A stretch of 43,140 nucleotides of DNA from a virus. How positions within the stretch are numbered: position 1 is the stretch's first letter; each line of letters begins with the position of its first letter. Under the pieces are notes generated by a model. The model did no database searches. It saw only the letters and a program-made list of their open reading frames with translations, and was not told where the DNA came from. The translations under genes were made by a program, and so were the position numbers. The stretch spans positions 1 through 43,140 of IMG/VR virus record IMGVR_UViG_3300027985_001075; one strand, written 5' to 3'. Of this stretch, positions 22,621 to 31,618 are shown one piece after another.

Positions 22621-23058
22621 GTGGGTAGTTCTCGGAAAGGGCCGGACGGCCTCACCGATACTCAGCGTAAATTTGTTGAGGCCTTCTCAGGCAATGTCGA
22701 GGAAGCGGCGAAGGCTGCGGGCCTCACTTATGACTATTGCCGGCACCTCATCACAATGCCCCACATACAGTCTGCAATAGCCAAACGAGAAGAGCAAAAC
22801 CCCCGAACAAAGAAGCGAATAGCCAAGCGATCCGACCGTCTCGCCTTCTGGACGAAGATAATGGAAGACCCTGACGCCAGGATGACGGATCGTCTCAAAG
22901 CGTCTGAATTGCTTGGCAAGGCTAACTGCGACTTCAGCGAGAAGAGAATCATCGAGGGCGGAGACAAGCCCGTGGGCGTCTCATTGGTGCCACAGCCCGA
23001 GCTTGATTCCAGGATTGACCGTCTCGTCCGTGGAGACGATGAGGACTTCCTGAAATGA
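22621..23058 (+). CDS. terS: terminase small subunit
   Basis: 145 residues from GTG 22621, with AAGGGAG seven bases upstream. LTDTQRKFVEAFSGNVEEAA followed by AGLTYDYCRHLITMPHIQSA is the N-terminal helix-turn-helix of Terminase_2-type small subunits; a helical oligomerisation part and a flexible acidic tail follow. It recognises the packaging site and hands DNA to the large subunit. Overlaps the large-subunit start by ATGA. Confidence 0.85.
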   Translation: MGSSRKGPDGLTDTQRKFVEAFSGNVEEAAKAAGLTYDYCRHLITMPHIQSAIAKREEQNPRTKKRIAKRSDRLAFWTKIMEDPDARMTDRLKASELLGKANCDFSEKRIIEGGDKPVGVSLVPQPELDSRIDRLVRGDDEDFLK

Positions 23059-24614
23059 CAGCGCATAGACTCCTATCCCGCGAACAGTGCATTGACCTCT
23101 ATAAGGAGGTTTTGGCCGACAAGGATGTGGCAGCGATGCGCCGTCTCTGCCGTGAAGACCTCTTCTTTCTTCTCATGGTCGCCTGTAACAGGTTGGACAT
23201 GAACCACCCCTGGCTCTTCGACCGCTGCCGTGAAGTGGAAGCTGAGCCTGACGGGTGTCTCGACCTCTGGGCCAGAGAGCATTATAAGTCTACTATTATT
23301 ACATTCGGGAAGACCATCCAGGACATTCTCGCCAGCCACGGCGACGGTCCTCTGCCATCCTGGGGAGGCCGGGAGGTAACTTTCGGGCTCTTCTCCTGCA
23401 CCAGGCCAATTGCTAAAGCCTTCATGGCTCAGATCAAAAATGAGCTGGAGACCAATACTTTCCTGAAAGCTTTATTCCCTGATGTCCTCTACGAGCATCC
23501 GCATAAAGACTCGCCCTCATGGTCGATGGACGGCGGTCTGACGGTCAGACGGCACGGCAACCCGAAGGAGCAGACAATTGAGGCGTGGGGTCTGGTGGAT
23601 GGTCAGCCTACCTCAAAGCATTTCTTCATCTGTCTCTACGACGATGTGGTTACCCGTGAGTCGGTCACATCGCCCGAGATGATCAAGAAGGTCACTGAGG
23701 CGTATCAACTCTCGGACAATCTGGGTGCAGAGGGTGGTAGCAAGAGGGTTATCGGGACCAGGTATCATCAGAATGACACCTATGGGTGGATCATCTCAGA
23801 GGGCCTGATGAAGGTCAGGAAGCACGCCGCCACTCAGGATGGCGCCTATCCGGGCGCTCCAGTATTCCTCTCGGCTGAACGACTCGCTGAAAAGAGACGG
23901 AACCAGGGCCCCTATGTCTTCGCCTGTCAGCAGCTCCAGAACCCGATGGCCGATAACGCCATGGGCTTTCACCCTGACTGGATCAGTACTTACCACCAGC
24001 TTAACTCAGTGGCCGGGTGGAACATCTATATGCTCTGCGATCCGGCTTCCAAGAAGAAGAAGGGTAACGACTATACGGTCTTCACGGTGATAGGTCTTGG
24101 CCCGGACGGAAACACATATCTGCTTGACGGCGTGAGAGATAGGATGAACCTGGCAGAGCGCACCCGAACCTGTTTCCGTCTCCACAGGAAATGGAAGCCC
24201 CTCAACACAGGATATGAGGAGTATGGCCTTCAGGCTGACATCGAGCATATCCAGGAGACGATGGAGCGGGAGAACTACAGGTTTCCCATTACTTCTCTGG
24301 GGGGCCGTGTCGCCAAAGAGGACAGGATTAGAGGCCTCATCCCGGACTTTGAACAGAAGAGATTCTGGACGCCGAGCCGTCTTACATACATCGACTATGA
24401 GGGCAAGGCCCAGGACTTCATGCTCGACTTCAACGGCGAGTATGAGTCCTTCCCCGTTTCTGCCCATGACGATGTTCTGGACTGCATCGCCCGAATCAAA
24501 GACCAGACGCTCAATGCGACATTCCCGAAGATAGAGCAGGACGCTCTGTCACCTCTGCTTATTCCTTCTCCAGTGGTGGTCACTGGGGAGTACAACCCTT
24601 TCGACGCTATCTGA
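23055..24614 (+). CDS. terL: terminase large subunit
   Basis: 519 residues. ATPase: WAREHYKST (72-80) stands at the Walker A position and FICLYDDVVT (191-200) is Walker B, followed by the VIGTRYHQND motif. The RNase H-like nuclease has Asp329 in MLCDP and the Asp472/473 pair in SAHDDVLD. It drives DNA into the prohead and cuts it. The Walker A variant without a canonical G-K is usual for this family (classical R...K arrangement). Packaging type cannot be told from sequence. Confidence 0.93.
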   Translation: MTAHRLLSREQCIDLYKEVLADKDVAAMRRLCREDLFFLLMVACNRLDMNHPWLFDRCREVEAEPDGCLDLWAREHYKSTIITFGKTIQDILASHGDGPLPSWGGREVTFGLFSCTRPIAKAFMAQIKNELETNTFLKALFPDVLYEHPHKDSPSWSMDGGLTVRRHGNPKEQTIEAWGLVDGQPTSKHFFICLYDDVVTRESVTSPEMIKKVTEAYQLSDNLGAEGGSKRVIGTRYHQNDTYGWIISEGLMKVRKHAATQDGAYPGAPVFLSAERLAEKRRNQGPYVFACQQLQNPMADNAMGFHPDWISTYHQLNSVAGWNIYMLCDPASKKKKGNDYTVFTVIGLGPDGNTYLLDGVRDRMNLAERTRTCFRLHRKWKPLNTGYEEYGLQADIEHIQETMERENYRFPITSLGGRVAKEDRIRGLIPDFEQKRFWTPSRLTYIDYEGKAQDFMLDFNGEYESFPVSAHDDVLDCIARIKDQTLNATFPKIEQDALSPLLIPSPVVVTGEYNPFDAI

Positions 24615-24624
24615 GGAGGAACCA

Positions 24625-24858
24625 ATGTGCATTTTCAAACGCCCTTCCGCAGCGGCCACACCGACAGTTACCCAGGTCGCTGAACCTGTTCAGGTCGAAC
24701 CTGTGAAGTCTGCCTCTGAAACAACTACCGGCTCTGCGGCTTCGAACCTTCGGGCCAAGGCCCTGGCTCTTCGTGGTCTCAGTGGCACCAGAGTGACGGG
24801 CCCCCTGGGTTTGACCAACGCAGCTTCGACGGCGCAGAAGACTCTTCTGGGGCAGTGA
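24625..24858 (+). CDS. small virion-region protein before the portal
   Basis: 77 residues (MCIFKRPSAAATPTVTQVAE). Low-complexity Ala/Thr/Val N-terminal half; the end VTGPLGLTNAASTAQKTLLG is the conserved part, found in many podoviruses between terminase and portal from memory. Likely a minor structural or assembly protein; function unknown. GAGGAGG precedes the ATG. Confidence 0.7.
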   Translation: MCIFKRPSAAATPTVTQVAEPVQVEPVKSASETTTGSAASNLRAKALALRGLSGTRVTGPLGLTNAASTAQKTLLGQ

Positions 24859-24859
24859 C

Positions 24860-26527
24860 ATGGACATGAGGGAGGCCCGGAGGGCAATCGAAACAAGAGT
24901 GAAGGGGATGCGGACGCAGTTCGAGACATGGCGCCAGCAGTTCGTCGACTTCAAGGACTATGTCGCGCCATACCTTGGTCGTGCTCTGACCGGCGATGGG
25001 CGGTCTGAGACCAATGACGGAACGAAGAAAACCCAGAAGATTTTTGACGGGACCCCGGGTTACGCCCTGGGTGTCGCTGCTTCTGGAATGCTTACCGGCA
25101 TGACTCCCCCGGCCCGGCCCTGGTTTCGTCTCACCCTAGCCGATCCTGACATGACCAAACTTGAGGGAGTGAAGGAATGGCTCGAAGAAGTGGAGCGCAG
25201 AATATATGATGTGTTCAACCGTTCAAACTTCTATAGCGACCAGCACACCGCGAACAAGGAGCTTATCCTTTTTGGGACTGCGGCCTCAACCATGCTGGAA
25301 TCTTATGAGACTGTCCTCTGGTTCCGCAATTACACGATGGGAGAGTATCTGTTCTCTTGTAATCCCGAGGGAAAGCCCGATACCTTCTACCGGACAACCT
25401 GGATGACAGCCAAGCAGATGGTCGAAGAGTTAGGTATAGACAACCTGTCCATATCGGCCAAGACAGCTTATGAGCGGAGCAACACGGAAGAGCTCTTCCA
25501 GGTGGCGAACCTCATTGAGCCTAACGACTCAAGGATAGAACTGAAGGCCTCTGGGGGCAGGAAGTTCAGATCAGTCTACTACGAACCCAGATCTGACTCT
25601 TCTAAGGTGTTGGCCGTCCGTGGCTTCGACGACTTCCCAGTGGCCATATCCCGATGGGCCGTCATAGGAAATAACGCCTGGGGGTTCAGCCCCACTTTCG
25701 ATATGCTCCCTGACATCAAGGATCTTCATCTTGAGAAGAAGGAATATCTCGAAGCTCTGGCCAAGGTAACAAAGCCCCCTCTGATCGCTCCGGGCACAAT
25801 GAAGGCCCCGGCTATCAATTCGATACCGAACGGTCTCAGCCACGACAATTCAGTCTCAGCCTCTGCGGGTCTCCGGCCTCTGTATCAGATCAATCCTCAG
25901 TTGGCTGTTCAGCTTGACGGCATAGAGAGGCTGAAGAACGACATCAAGACCGGATACTTCAATGACCTGTTCAAGAGCATCATCGAAACTGCGGCCGGCA
26001 GAAGAACGGCTACTGAAGTCATCGAGATGCACAATGAGCGGCTGTCCCTTCTTGGCCCCGTGGTGGAGTCCAGAGCGAAGACCCTTGATGTAACCATCGA
26101 AAGGGTCTATGGAATCCTTGAAAGGTCAGGAATGCTCCCAGAGCCTCCTCAGGCCATCGCAGGAATGGATATCAAGATCGAATACATTTCTATGCTAGCC
26201 CAGGCTCAGAAGGCGATGGGCGTGACGGCCATTGAGCAGACCTTCGGCTTTGCTGGACAGCTCGCCGCCGTGTACCCGCAGATCCTGGACAATCTCGATC
26301 CCGACGAGGCGATCACTGTCTACGGAGAGAATGTTGGAGCGTCGGCAAAGGTGTTCAGGTCGAAGAGTGAGAGGGACGCATTGAGAATGCAGAGGGCCCA
26401 AGAAGAGCAGCAGGCCCAGAACATGGTCATGGCCCAGAATCTCGCCCAGGGGGCCAAGACTCTTTCTGAGACTGACATGGGCACGAACAACGCTCTGAAT
26501 GCCATGCTTGGGAGGCCGACACAGTGA
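24860..26527 (+). CDS. portal (head-tail connector) protein
   Basis: 555 residues, the usual length for podoviral portals of the T7/BPP-1 type. Opening REARRAIETRVKGMRTQFET, the KIFDGTPGYALGVAASGMLTG segment and the ISRWAVIGNNAWGFSP motif fit the head-to-tail connecting family. The C-terminus is a Gln-rich barrel-like helix. Dodecameric ring at one vertex for DNA entry. A second ATG two codons on is an alternative start. Confidence 0.9.
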   Translation: MDMREARRAIETRVKGMRTQFETWRQQFVDFKDYVAPYLGRALTGDGRSETNDGTKKTQKIFDGTPGYALGVAASGMLTGMTPPARPWFRLTLADPDMTKLEGVKEWLEEVERRIYDVFNRSNFYSDQHTANKELILFGTAASTMLESYETVLWFRNYTMGEYLFSCNPEGKPDTFYRTTWMTAKQMVEELGIDNLSISAKTAYERSNTEELFQVANLIEPNDSRIELKASGGRKFRSVYYEPRSDSSKVLAVRGFDDFPVAISRWAVIGNNAWGFSPTFDMLPDIKDLHLEKKEYLEALAKVTKPPLIAPGTMKAPAINSIPNGLSHDNSVSASAGLRPLYQINPQLAVQLDGIERLKNDIKTGYFNDLFKSIIETAAGRRTATEVIEMHNERLSLLGPVVESRAKTLDVTIERVYGILERSGMLPEPPQAIAGMDIKIEYISMLAQAQKAMGVTAIEQTFGFAGQLAAVYPQILDNLDPDEAITVYGENVGASAKVFRSKSERDALRMQRAQEEQQAQNMVMAQNLAQGAKTLSETDMGTNNALNAMLGRPTQ

Positions 26528-26880
26528 GCAAGAAGATAAATAGATTTCCGATGGAACAGTCCATCGCGTCAAGGTCTGATACGGCCAGGCGCCAGGAAAT
26601 GAACGATGTGAAGGAACTGATGAAGACCCCGACAGGTCGCCGGTTTATCTGGAGAGTCCTGGAGCAGGGTCGTATCTTTCAGTCCACTTATACGGGCACT
26701 GCCGAGACTTACTACCTGGAAGGCAAGAGGGACGCCTCCCTTGAGATATTCCAGGATGTGGTCGCAGCGGCAGATCGCGAAGACTTTTTTAAAATGCAGG
26801 ATGAGAACGCTTTGAATGTGGAGGCTCTTGAGGCCATTCACAAGGAAGAAGAAAGGATGGATGAAAATGGATACCTCTGA
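26524..26880 (+). CDS. Bbp19-like protein
   Basis: 118 residues from GTG, overlapping the portal stop as GTGA. LMKTPTGRRFIWRVLEQGRI followed by FQSTYTG and YYLEGKRDASLEIF matches the small Bbp19-type protein encoded after portal in BPP-1-like phages. Role in head assembly unknown. Its last codons overlap the scaffold gene start. Confidence 0.78.
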   Translation: MSKKINRFPMEQSIASRSDTARRQEMNDVKELMKTPTGRRFIWRVLEQGRIFQSTYTGTAETYYLEGKRDASLEIFQDVVAAADREDFFKMQDENALNVEALEAIHKEEERMDENGYL

Positions 26881-27499
26881 ATCTCTGCTTGGTAGCGCAG
26901 GAACCACCGAAGCACCGCAGACAGACGCTCCACTTCTCGGTGACAGCCAGACCTCGGAGTCGGCCGCTCCGGGCGAAACGCCAATCACCGAAACCCCCGC
27001 CTCCGAGGCCAGTGGCGAGGGACAGCCCTCTGGGGCTCCTGAGACCTACGAGACTTTCAAGATGCCTGAGGGTGTTGAGTACGACACCGCTCTGTTCGAG
27101 AAGGTCAGTCCGGTTTTCAAGGAGCTCAATCTCACTCAGGATCAGGCTCAGAAGCTTGTCGATGTCTACGCCGATCAGGCTAAGGCCATCGATGAGGCCT
27201 ATGAGAAGCAGATCCAGGATCAGCGCAAGGAGTGGCGGGAGGAGTTCAAGAAGAACCCTGAAGCCGCTAAGGAATTGAGTTTCGCCAGAAAGGCTCTTGA
27301 CCATTTCACCGCTGATGACGGGGAAGCGAAGGCGCTTTTCACCGGGCTTGACTCATTTCTTTCAGACCACCCCGCTGTGGCAAGGGTCTTCGCCAGAGTG
27401 GGCAAGTTCATTTCAGAGGACCATCTGCCCGAAGGAACTCCCGGCGGCACAAAGGAGAAGATCTCCACCGCCAAGAAACTATTCCCAAGTATGAACTGA
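26867..27499 (+). CDS. scaffolding protein
   Basis: 210 residues from ATG 26867, nine bases after AGGA (ATG 26861 is an alternative). Acidic, Thr/Ala/Pro-rich N-terminal half, then helical KVSPVFKELNLTQDQAQKLV and a repeated Lys/Glu helix; a basic tail closes the protein. This composition and the position between portal and coat are typical of phage scaffolds that bind coat by a basic C-terminus. Confidence 0.8.
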   Translation: MDTSESLLGSAGTTEAPQTDAPLLGDSQTSESAAPGETPITETPASEASGEGQPSGAPETYETFKMPEGVEYDTALFEKVSPVFKELNLTQDQAQKLVDVYADQAKAIDEAYEKQIQDQRKEWREEFKKNPEAAKELSFARKALDHFTADDGEAKALFTGLDSFLSDHPAVARVFARVGKFISEDHLPEGTPGGTKEKISTAKKLFPSMN

Positions 27500-27516
27500 A
27501 AGGAAGGTAATCAATA

Positions 27517-28515
27517 ATGGCTACAATAGGAACCGCCGTCACACTGCGTGACATCGCAAGAGTCACTGACCCCGATGGCAAGATCGCTGAAGTCGTTGAA
27601 ATCCTCAACGATGTCAACGAGATGCTTGACGATATGCTCTGGAAAGAGGGCAATCTGCCCACAGGAGATCTGGCCGTCATCCGGTCAGGACTTCCCATCA
27701 CTTACTGGAGACTGCTCAACCAGGGCGTTCCCGTCTCCAAGTCAACCACCAAGCAGATCACCCACGCCTGTGGAATGCTCGAAGCCTTCGCAGAAGTGGA
27801 TAAGGATCTCGCCGCTGTCAATGGCAACACTGCTGAGTTCCGTCTCCAGGAAGAGAGGCCCTTCATGGAAGCTATGTCCCAGGAGCTGGCGTCCACAGTG
27901 ATTTACGGAAACTCTTCTGTCAGTCCCGAAGAGTTTAATGGCCTGGCCCAGATTTACAACACTGTCAGCACAGGTGACGAAGACGATTCTTCGTTCAATG
28001 TCATTGATGGCGGCGGCACTGGATCCGACAATACCTCCATCTACCTCATAGGCTGGAGTCCTAATACCATCTACGGCATCTACCCCAAGGGTTCCATGAT
28101 GGGCCTTCAGATGGAAGACCTCGGTCTCGAAACCAAGGTCGATTCGAGCAACAGCGGACTCTACAGAGTTTACCGCACTCACTACCAGTGGAAGTGCGGA
28201 ATCGTGGTCAAGAACTGGAAGTTCGGTGTCCGCATCTGCAACATCGATGTGTCCAACCTCGTTTCCGGTTCCGGCGCCGTTGATCTTGTCTCCAAGATGA
28301 ACGAAGCTGAAGAGCGCATTCCATCCACCCAGAGTGTCAGGCTTGCCTGGTATGTCAACCGCACCGTCCGCACAGCTCTCAGGAACCAGATTCTTGCCAA
28401 GAACAATGTGAACCTCACATTCGACAATGTCGGCGGCAAGATGGTCGTGTCTTTCAATGGCATTCCTGTCCGCAGGGTTGACGCTCTTCTAAACACAGAA
28501 GCTCAGGTTTCCTGA
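27517..28515 (+). CDS. major capsid protein
   Basis: 332 residues. MATIGTAVTLRDIARVTDPD, EMLDDMLWKEGNLPTGD, GLPITYWRLLNQGV and PSKSTT-like VSKSTTKQITHACGML are the conserved block of the HK97-fold coat of BPP-1/Bcep22-like podoviruses. A strong AAGGAAGG ribosome site fits high expression. Forms the icosahedral shell with the cement protein encoded next. Confidence 0.92.
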   Translation: MATIGTAVTLRDIARVTDPDGKIAEVVEILNDVNEMLDDMLWKEGNLPTGDLAVIRSGLPITYWRLLNQGVPVSKSTTKQITHACGMLEAFAEVDKDLAAVNGNTAEFRLQEERPFMEAMSQELASTVIYGNSSVSPEEFNGLAQIYNTVSTGDEDDSSFNVIDGGGTGSDNTSIYLIGWSPNTIYGIYPKGSMMGLQMEDLGLETKVDSSNSGLYRVYRTHYQWKCGIVVKNWKFGVRICNIDVSNLVSGSGAVDLVSKMNEAEERIPSTQSVRLAWYVNRTVRTALRNQILAKNNVNLTFDNVGGKMVVSFNGIPVRRVDALLNTEAQVS

Positions 28516-28545
28516 TTCTGACCGGAACTTGAAAGGAGTTTTGAA

Positions 28546-28953
28546 ATGATACTCGATAAGCAGCATCTTCTCTCTGACGCCCAGGCCGAGACGACTATTG
28601 CGGCTCATGACTCTGACAATATCATCAACTTCGGAGCCGCCGGTTGCGCTTACGATGACCTTTGGGTTGTTATCAGCGTTCCCGTGGCCTGTACTTCCGG
28701 TGGCTCGGCCACTGTGCAGTTCAAGGTCATCTCTGATTCGGACAGTGGTTTTGCCACTACTCCCATCACGCACTACGATTCCAGCACTGTGGCCGTGGCC
28801 TCCCTGGTTGCCGGGTACACCGTAGTGAAGATGAAGCTTCCTCCCAGTGTCCAGCAGTACCTGAAGGTGACCTATACCATTGCTACTGCCGTCCTCACAG
28901 CGGGCGCCTTCGATGCGTTCCTGACAACCGATGTGGACATCGACCAGTTCTGA
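28546..28953 (+). CDS. capsid cement protein (Bbp16-like)
   Basis: 135 residues (MILDKQHLLSDAQAETTIAA). Beta-rich; SVQQYLKVTYTIATA and the end with TTDVDIDQF match the Bbp16-type cement protein, a jelly-roll that decorates the coat in BPP-1. AAGGAG precedes the ATG. A hairpin without T-tract follows the gene. Confidence 0.85.
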   Translation: MILDKQHLLSDAQAETTIAAHDSDNIINFGAAGCAYDDLWVVISVPVACTSGGSATVQFKVISDSDSGFATTPITHYDSSTVAVASLVAGYTVVKMKLPPSVQQYLKVTYTIATAVLTAGAFDAFLTTDVDIDQF

Positions 28954-28963
28954 CAACCGTAAC

Positions 28964-28983
28964 GCCGGGGTTGAGGCCCCGGC
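28964..28983 (+). other. GC hairpin after the cement gene
   Basis: GCCGGGG (28964-28970) pairs with CCCCGGC (28977-28983), loop of six. No T-tract, so it is more likely an RNA stability or processing element than a terminator. Confidence 0.6.
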
Positions 28984-29003
28984 TCTATGAGAGGAGTTCA
29001 CTC

Positions 29004-29831
29004 ATGCGTATTACAGCTTCGCTCGTTGTAGCGGTTCTTGTTCTGGTTCTGGGCGTCTGCTTCGCCACAGAGTTCCCTCCTGATGCCCGAGGGTACCGGT
29101 TCAGGGGGTCAGCACCTTTTGTGGTCGAGGCCCAGATAACCGCAGACAAGGGCTTCGACAGCAGCCAGTACTTCGAGAATATGCAGGACTTCGTGATGAC
29201 CAGCATCACGGGGGCCTCCTATGAGCAGATTCACGGAGTCATCCTAAACGCTGACACCAATGACTTTGCGATATCCTCAACACCAGATGGCATTATCGCC
29301 GTCACTCTCGCTGCGTCTGATAACGACACATCACAGCTTGTCCTATCTCTACCCGTGACAGCTTCCAAGGGATCTCTCGTCTTTGAGGCCAGGGTTGCGG
29401 CTGGAACATCCATAGAAGACATGTGCATTTGCATGGGCTTCACTGATGTGTCCACCCTGGAGCTTCCGGCGAGTGTGTCCGGGACAACAATCACGACCAC
29501 GGCTTCTAATGCCGTGGTATTTGTCTACGACACTGATGCTACAGTCGACAGGTGGTATGGTGTCGGCGTTGCGGCTGACACAGATGCCACAGGCAACGGC
29601 ATTACTGCCTCGGCTCCTGTTGCGGACACTTTTGCGGTTTACCGTATAGAGATATCCGCTGATGGGGCCACGGCCAAGTTCTTCATCAATGGCTCTGAGG
29701 TCAAGAGACTGACAGCCAGTTCCGTTACTGCTTCCACCTCTCTCTACGCCACCATAGTAATAGAGAACCGTGATGCCGATGGGGCTTCCAATCTGAAAGT
29801 CGATTACATCAAAGCCGGTCACAATAGATAA
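29004..29831 (+). CDS. virion-type jelly-roll protein with signal peptide (1 of 3)
   Basis: 275 residues from ATG 29004, seven bases after GAGGAG; an upstream TTG (28971) sits in a hairpin. The first ~22 residues (MRITASLVVAVLVLVLGVCF) form a Sec signal peptide, cleaved probably after FA. The rest is beta-rich, with YRIEISADGATAKFFINGSE resembling concanavalin/LamG-like phage capsid-associated proteins. It lies in the head operon between the cement gene and tail genes. Its stop overlaps a spurious ATG, then a terminator follows. Confidence 0.75.
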   Translation: MRITASLVVAVLVLVLGVCFATEFPPDARGYRFRGSAPFVVEAQITADKGFDSSQYFENMQDFVMTSITGASYEQIHGVILNADTNDFAISSTPDGIIAVTLAASDNDTSQLVLSLPVTASKGSLVFEARVAAGTSIEDMCICMGFTDVSTLELPASVSGTTITTTASNAVVFVYDTDATVDRWYGVGVAADTDATGNGITASAPVADTFAVYRIEISADGATAKFFINGSEVKRLTASSVTASTSLYATIVIENRDADGASNLKVDYIKAGHNR

Positions 29832-29832
29832 T

Positions 29833-29866
29833 GGGCGGGGCGGCCTGGTGCCGCCTCTCCCTTTTT
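29833..29866 (+). terminator. rho-independent terminator inside the late unit
   Basis: GGGCGGGGCGGC pairs with GCCGCCTCTCCC (ten of twelve) around CTGGT, followed by TTTTT. It sits between the first and second signal-peptide genes and may reduce transcription of the genes downstream. Confidence 0.75.
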
Positions 29867-29875
29867 GGGGGACTC

Positions 29876-30706
29876 ATGAGATATATCACCGCTCTTCTGC
29901 TTTGTTTTCTCCTCGCATCTCCTGCTTCAGCATTTTATTGGCAGCAGGTTACCATTGCTGACGATGAGGGAAGCTATGTCGGGACGACCAATAACGCCCT
30001 CGATGTTTCTGTCCAGGACCAGACCACTGAAGCTATTGACCTCTATCTGTACAGGCTGGACGCAACTGTTACTCTCAGCAGCGCCGCCGCAAAGGATCAG
30101 GAGTACCTGTCTGTCACAAGCATAACCGGTGTCACCACCGAAGACGCCATTACGATTTATGAGGGCGACAAAGTTTTTCAGTCCCTGGTCACCAATGCGA
30201 CAGGCAACTCCATTGAGATAGCTTCTCCGTTGGACACTACCTTCACTACCGCGGCCATTGTGGAAGTGGGCCCGTGGAAGATGAATGTCAACGGCTCTGT
30301 CTCTCCTCAGGAGTTTATTATTAAGGCTCCGGCCTCTTCTCAGTATGACATCTACACTATTCGGATGAACATAACTGATAATGCCGCAATGGATTCAGCA
30401 CTCTTTGGTGGAATTCCCGCTCTTACTAAAGGGCTTATTCTGAGGGCCACAGATGGGACCGACAAGAACCTGTTTTTAGTAGTAAACAATATCGGATTCG
30501 CTGAACAGGGTTTCACTCTCATATATGATGATAAGGCCCCATCAGGGGAGTATGGCTTGAGGGGCGTGAAGCATTTCAGGGAAGACAATGGAGTGGCTAT
30601 CCGTCTGACAGGTTCCGACGGAGATATGCTGAAGGTGATAATCAGGGACGACCTGACCGGGTTGCTTCTTCTCAACTTCACGATAAGCGGCCATGAGACC
30701 GAATAG
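29876..30706 (+). CDS. virion-type protein with signal peptide (2 of 3)
   Basis: 276 residues from ATG 29876. MRYITALLLCFLLASPASA is an almost ideal Sec signal peptide with an ASA cleavage site. The mature part matches in outline a common phage virion family: VDGSVTP-like VNGSVSPQEF, LTKGLILRATDGT, and an IIRDDLTGL...GHETE end. Members that I know start directly with the mature domain. Ribosome site is weak (GGGGGA). Confidence 0.75.
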   Translation: MRYITALLLCFLLASPASAFYWQQVTIADDEGSYVGTTNNALDVSVQDQTTEAIDLYLYRLDATVTLSSAAAKDQEYLSVTSITGVTTEDAITIYEGDKVFQSLVTNATGNSIEIASPLDTTFTTAAIVEVGPWKMNVNGSVSPQEFIIKAPASSQYDIYTIRMNITDNAAMDSALFGGIPALTKGLILRATDGTDKNLFLVVNNIGFAEQGFTLIYDDKAPSGEYGLRGVKHFREDNGVAIRLTGSDGDMLKVIIRDDLTGLLLLNFTISGHETE

Positions 30707-30714
30707 GAGATAAC

Positions 30715-31359
30715 ATGAGTAAGTTCCTCGCTTTTCTTTTTGTTGCAGCCCTCCTCAGCTCCCCGGTAATGGCCGATCAGTTCTATCCGATGGGCACAGC
30801 CAGGGCTCTCATCTCAGACACGGAGACTGTTCCCGTCAGGGCTGACTCTTCGACGCACAATATTATCTCCCTTGACCAGGCTCACCATGAGGCCCATGAC
30901 GGAGAGTTGTTCTCATATTCAGGGTATGATCTGGACCTTGACAGCGGAGAGACCATAGAGGTCGTTCTCGTCACTCCAAATACTGACATTGAGCAGCACA
31001 TACTGTATACTGTAGGTGGCGCTTTACAGACTGTTGTTCAGGCCTATGAGGGATGCACACACACAATAGGATCAACCTATGAGGCCTACAACCATAACCG
31101 CCGGTCGAGTAACACCACGACTCTCACTTTAGCCGCAGTGGCCACCGATGGGTCGGACGGGACTCTGATCTACAGCACCGGTTTCGGGACCGCAACTGGC
31201 GTTGGAGCGACGCGTGTAACTGGTGGCGGTTCGGCCCGCGGCGACAATGAGTGGATCCTGAAGAAGAACACCAAGTATCTGTTTCGCATCACATCCCAGA
31301 CGGACAACAATTCCGTAAACTTCAATTTGAGTTGGTATGAACATACCAGAAAGGACTAA
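30715..31359 (+). CDS. virion-type protein with signal peptide (3 of 3)
   Basis: 214 residues. MSKFLAFLFVAALLSSPVMA is a clear Sec signal peptide (VMA site). THNIISLDQAHHEAHDGELF and the end NEWILKKNTKYLFRITSQTD...WYEHT fit a widespread phage structural family placed near head genes. The gene follows the second by 8 bp. Together the three genes form a compact block of exported-looking virion proteins. Confidence 0.75.
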   Translation: MSKFLAFLFVAALLSSPVMADQFYPMGTARALISDTETVPVRADSSTHNIISLDQAHHEAHDGELFSYSGYDLDLDSGETIEVVLVTPNTDIEQHILYTVGGALQTVVQAYEGCTHTIGSTYEAYNHNRRSSNTTTLTLAAVATDGSDGTLIYSTGFGTATGVGATRVTGGGSARGDNEWILKKNTKYLFRITSQTDNNSVNFNLSWYEHTRKD

Positions 31360-31362
31360 TTG

Positions 31363-31596
31363 ATGAAGTACAGAGCTATCAGAGATTCTTACGCCAAGGA
31401 CAGAAGGTATCGCAAGGGGGAAGTCTACGATTTCAACCAGAACCCCGGCAAGCATTTCAAGAGGGCCGATGGCCAGCCCGAAGTTGAGGAGCCTCTTTTC
31501 GCCCCCACCGCCCTGGCTGACGCAATCCCCACTCCCCAGAGGGCCAAGGCATCACCCAAGAAGAACGCCGAGGCCAAAGACGATTTCATGGAATAA
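31363..31596 (+). CDS. small basic protein, hypothetical
   Basis: 77 residues from ATG 31363, eight bases after AAGGA. MKYRAIRDSYAKDRRYRKGE is basic and Tyr-rich; the end is Lys/Ala-rich. The KGEVYDF segment is reminiscent of small SH3-like phage proteins; function unknown. It sits just before the tail-tube gene. Confidence 0.65.
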   Translation: MKYRAIRDSYAKDRRYRKGEVYDFNQNPGKHFKRADGQPEVEEPLFAPTALADAIPTPQRAKASPKKNAEAKDDFME

Positions 31597-31618
31597 TGGA
31601 AGATAGAGAGGTACGGCC

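Noticed and set aside
27517-28953. Diversity-generating retroelement as in BPP-1
   Set aside because: Coat and cement proteins resemble BPP-1, but no reverse transcriptase or template/variable repeat pair was found.
28964-28983. Terminator after the cement gene
   Set aside because: Stable stem but no T-tract, and the next gene's ribosome site follows at once.
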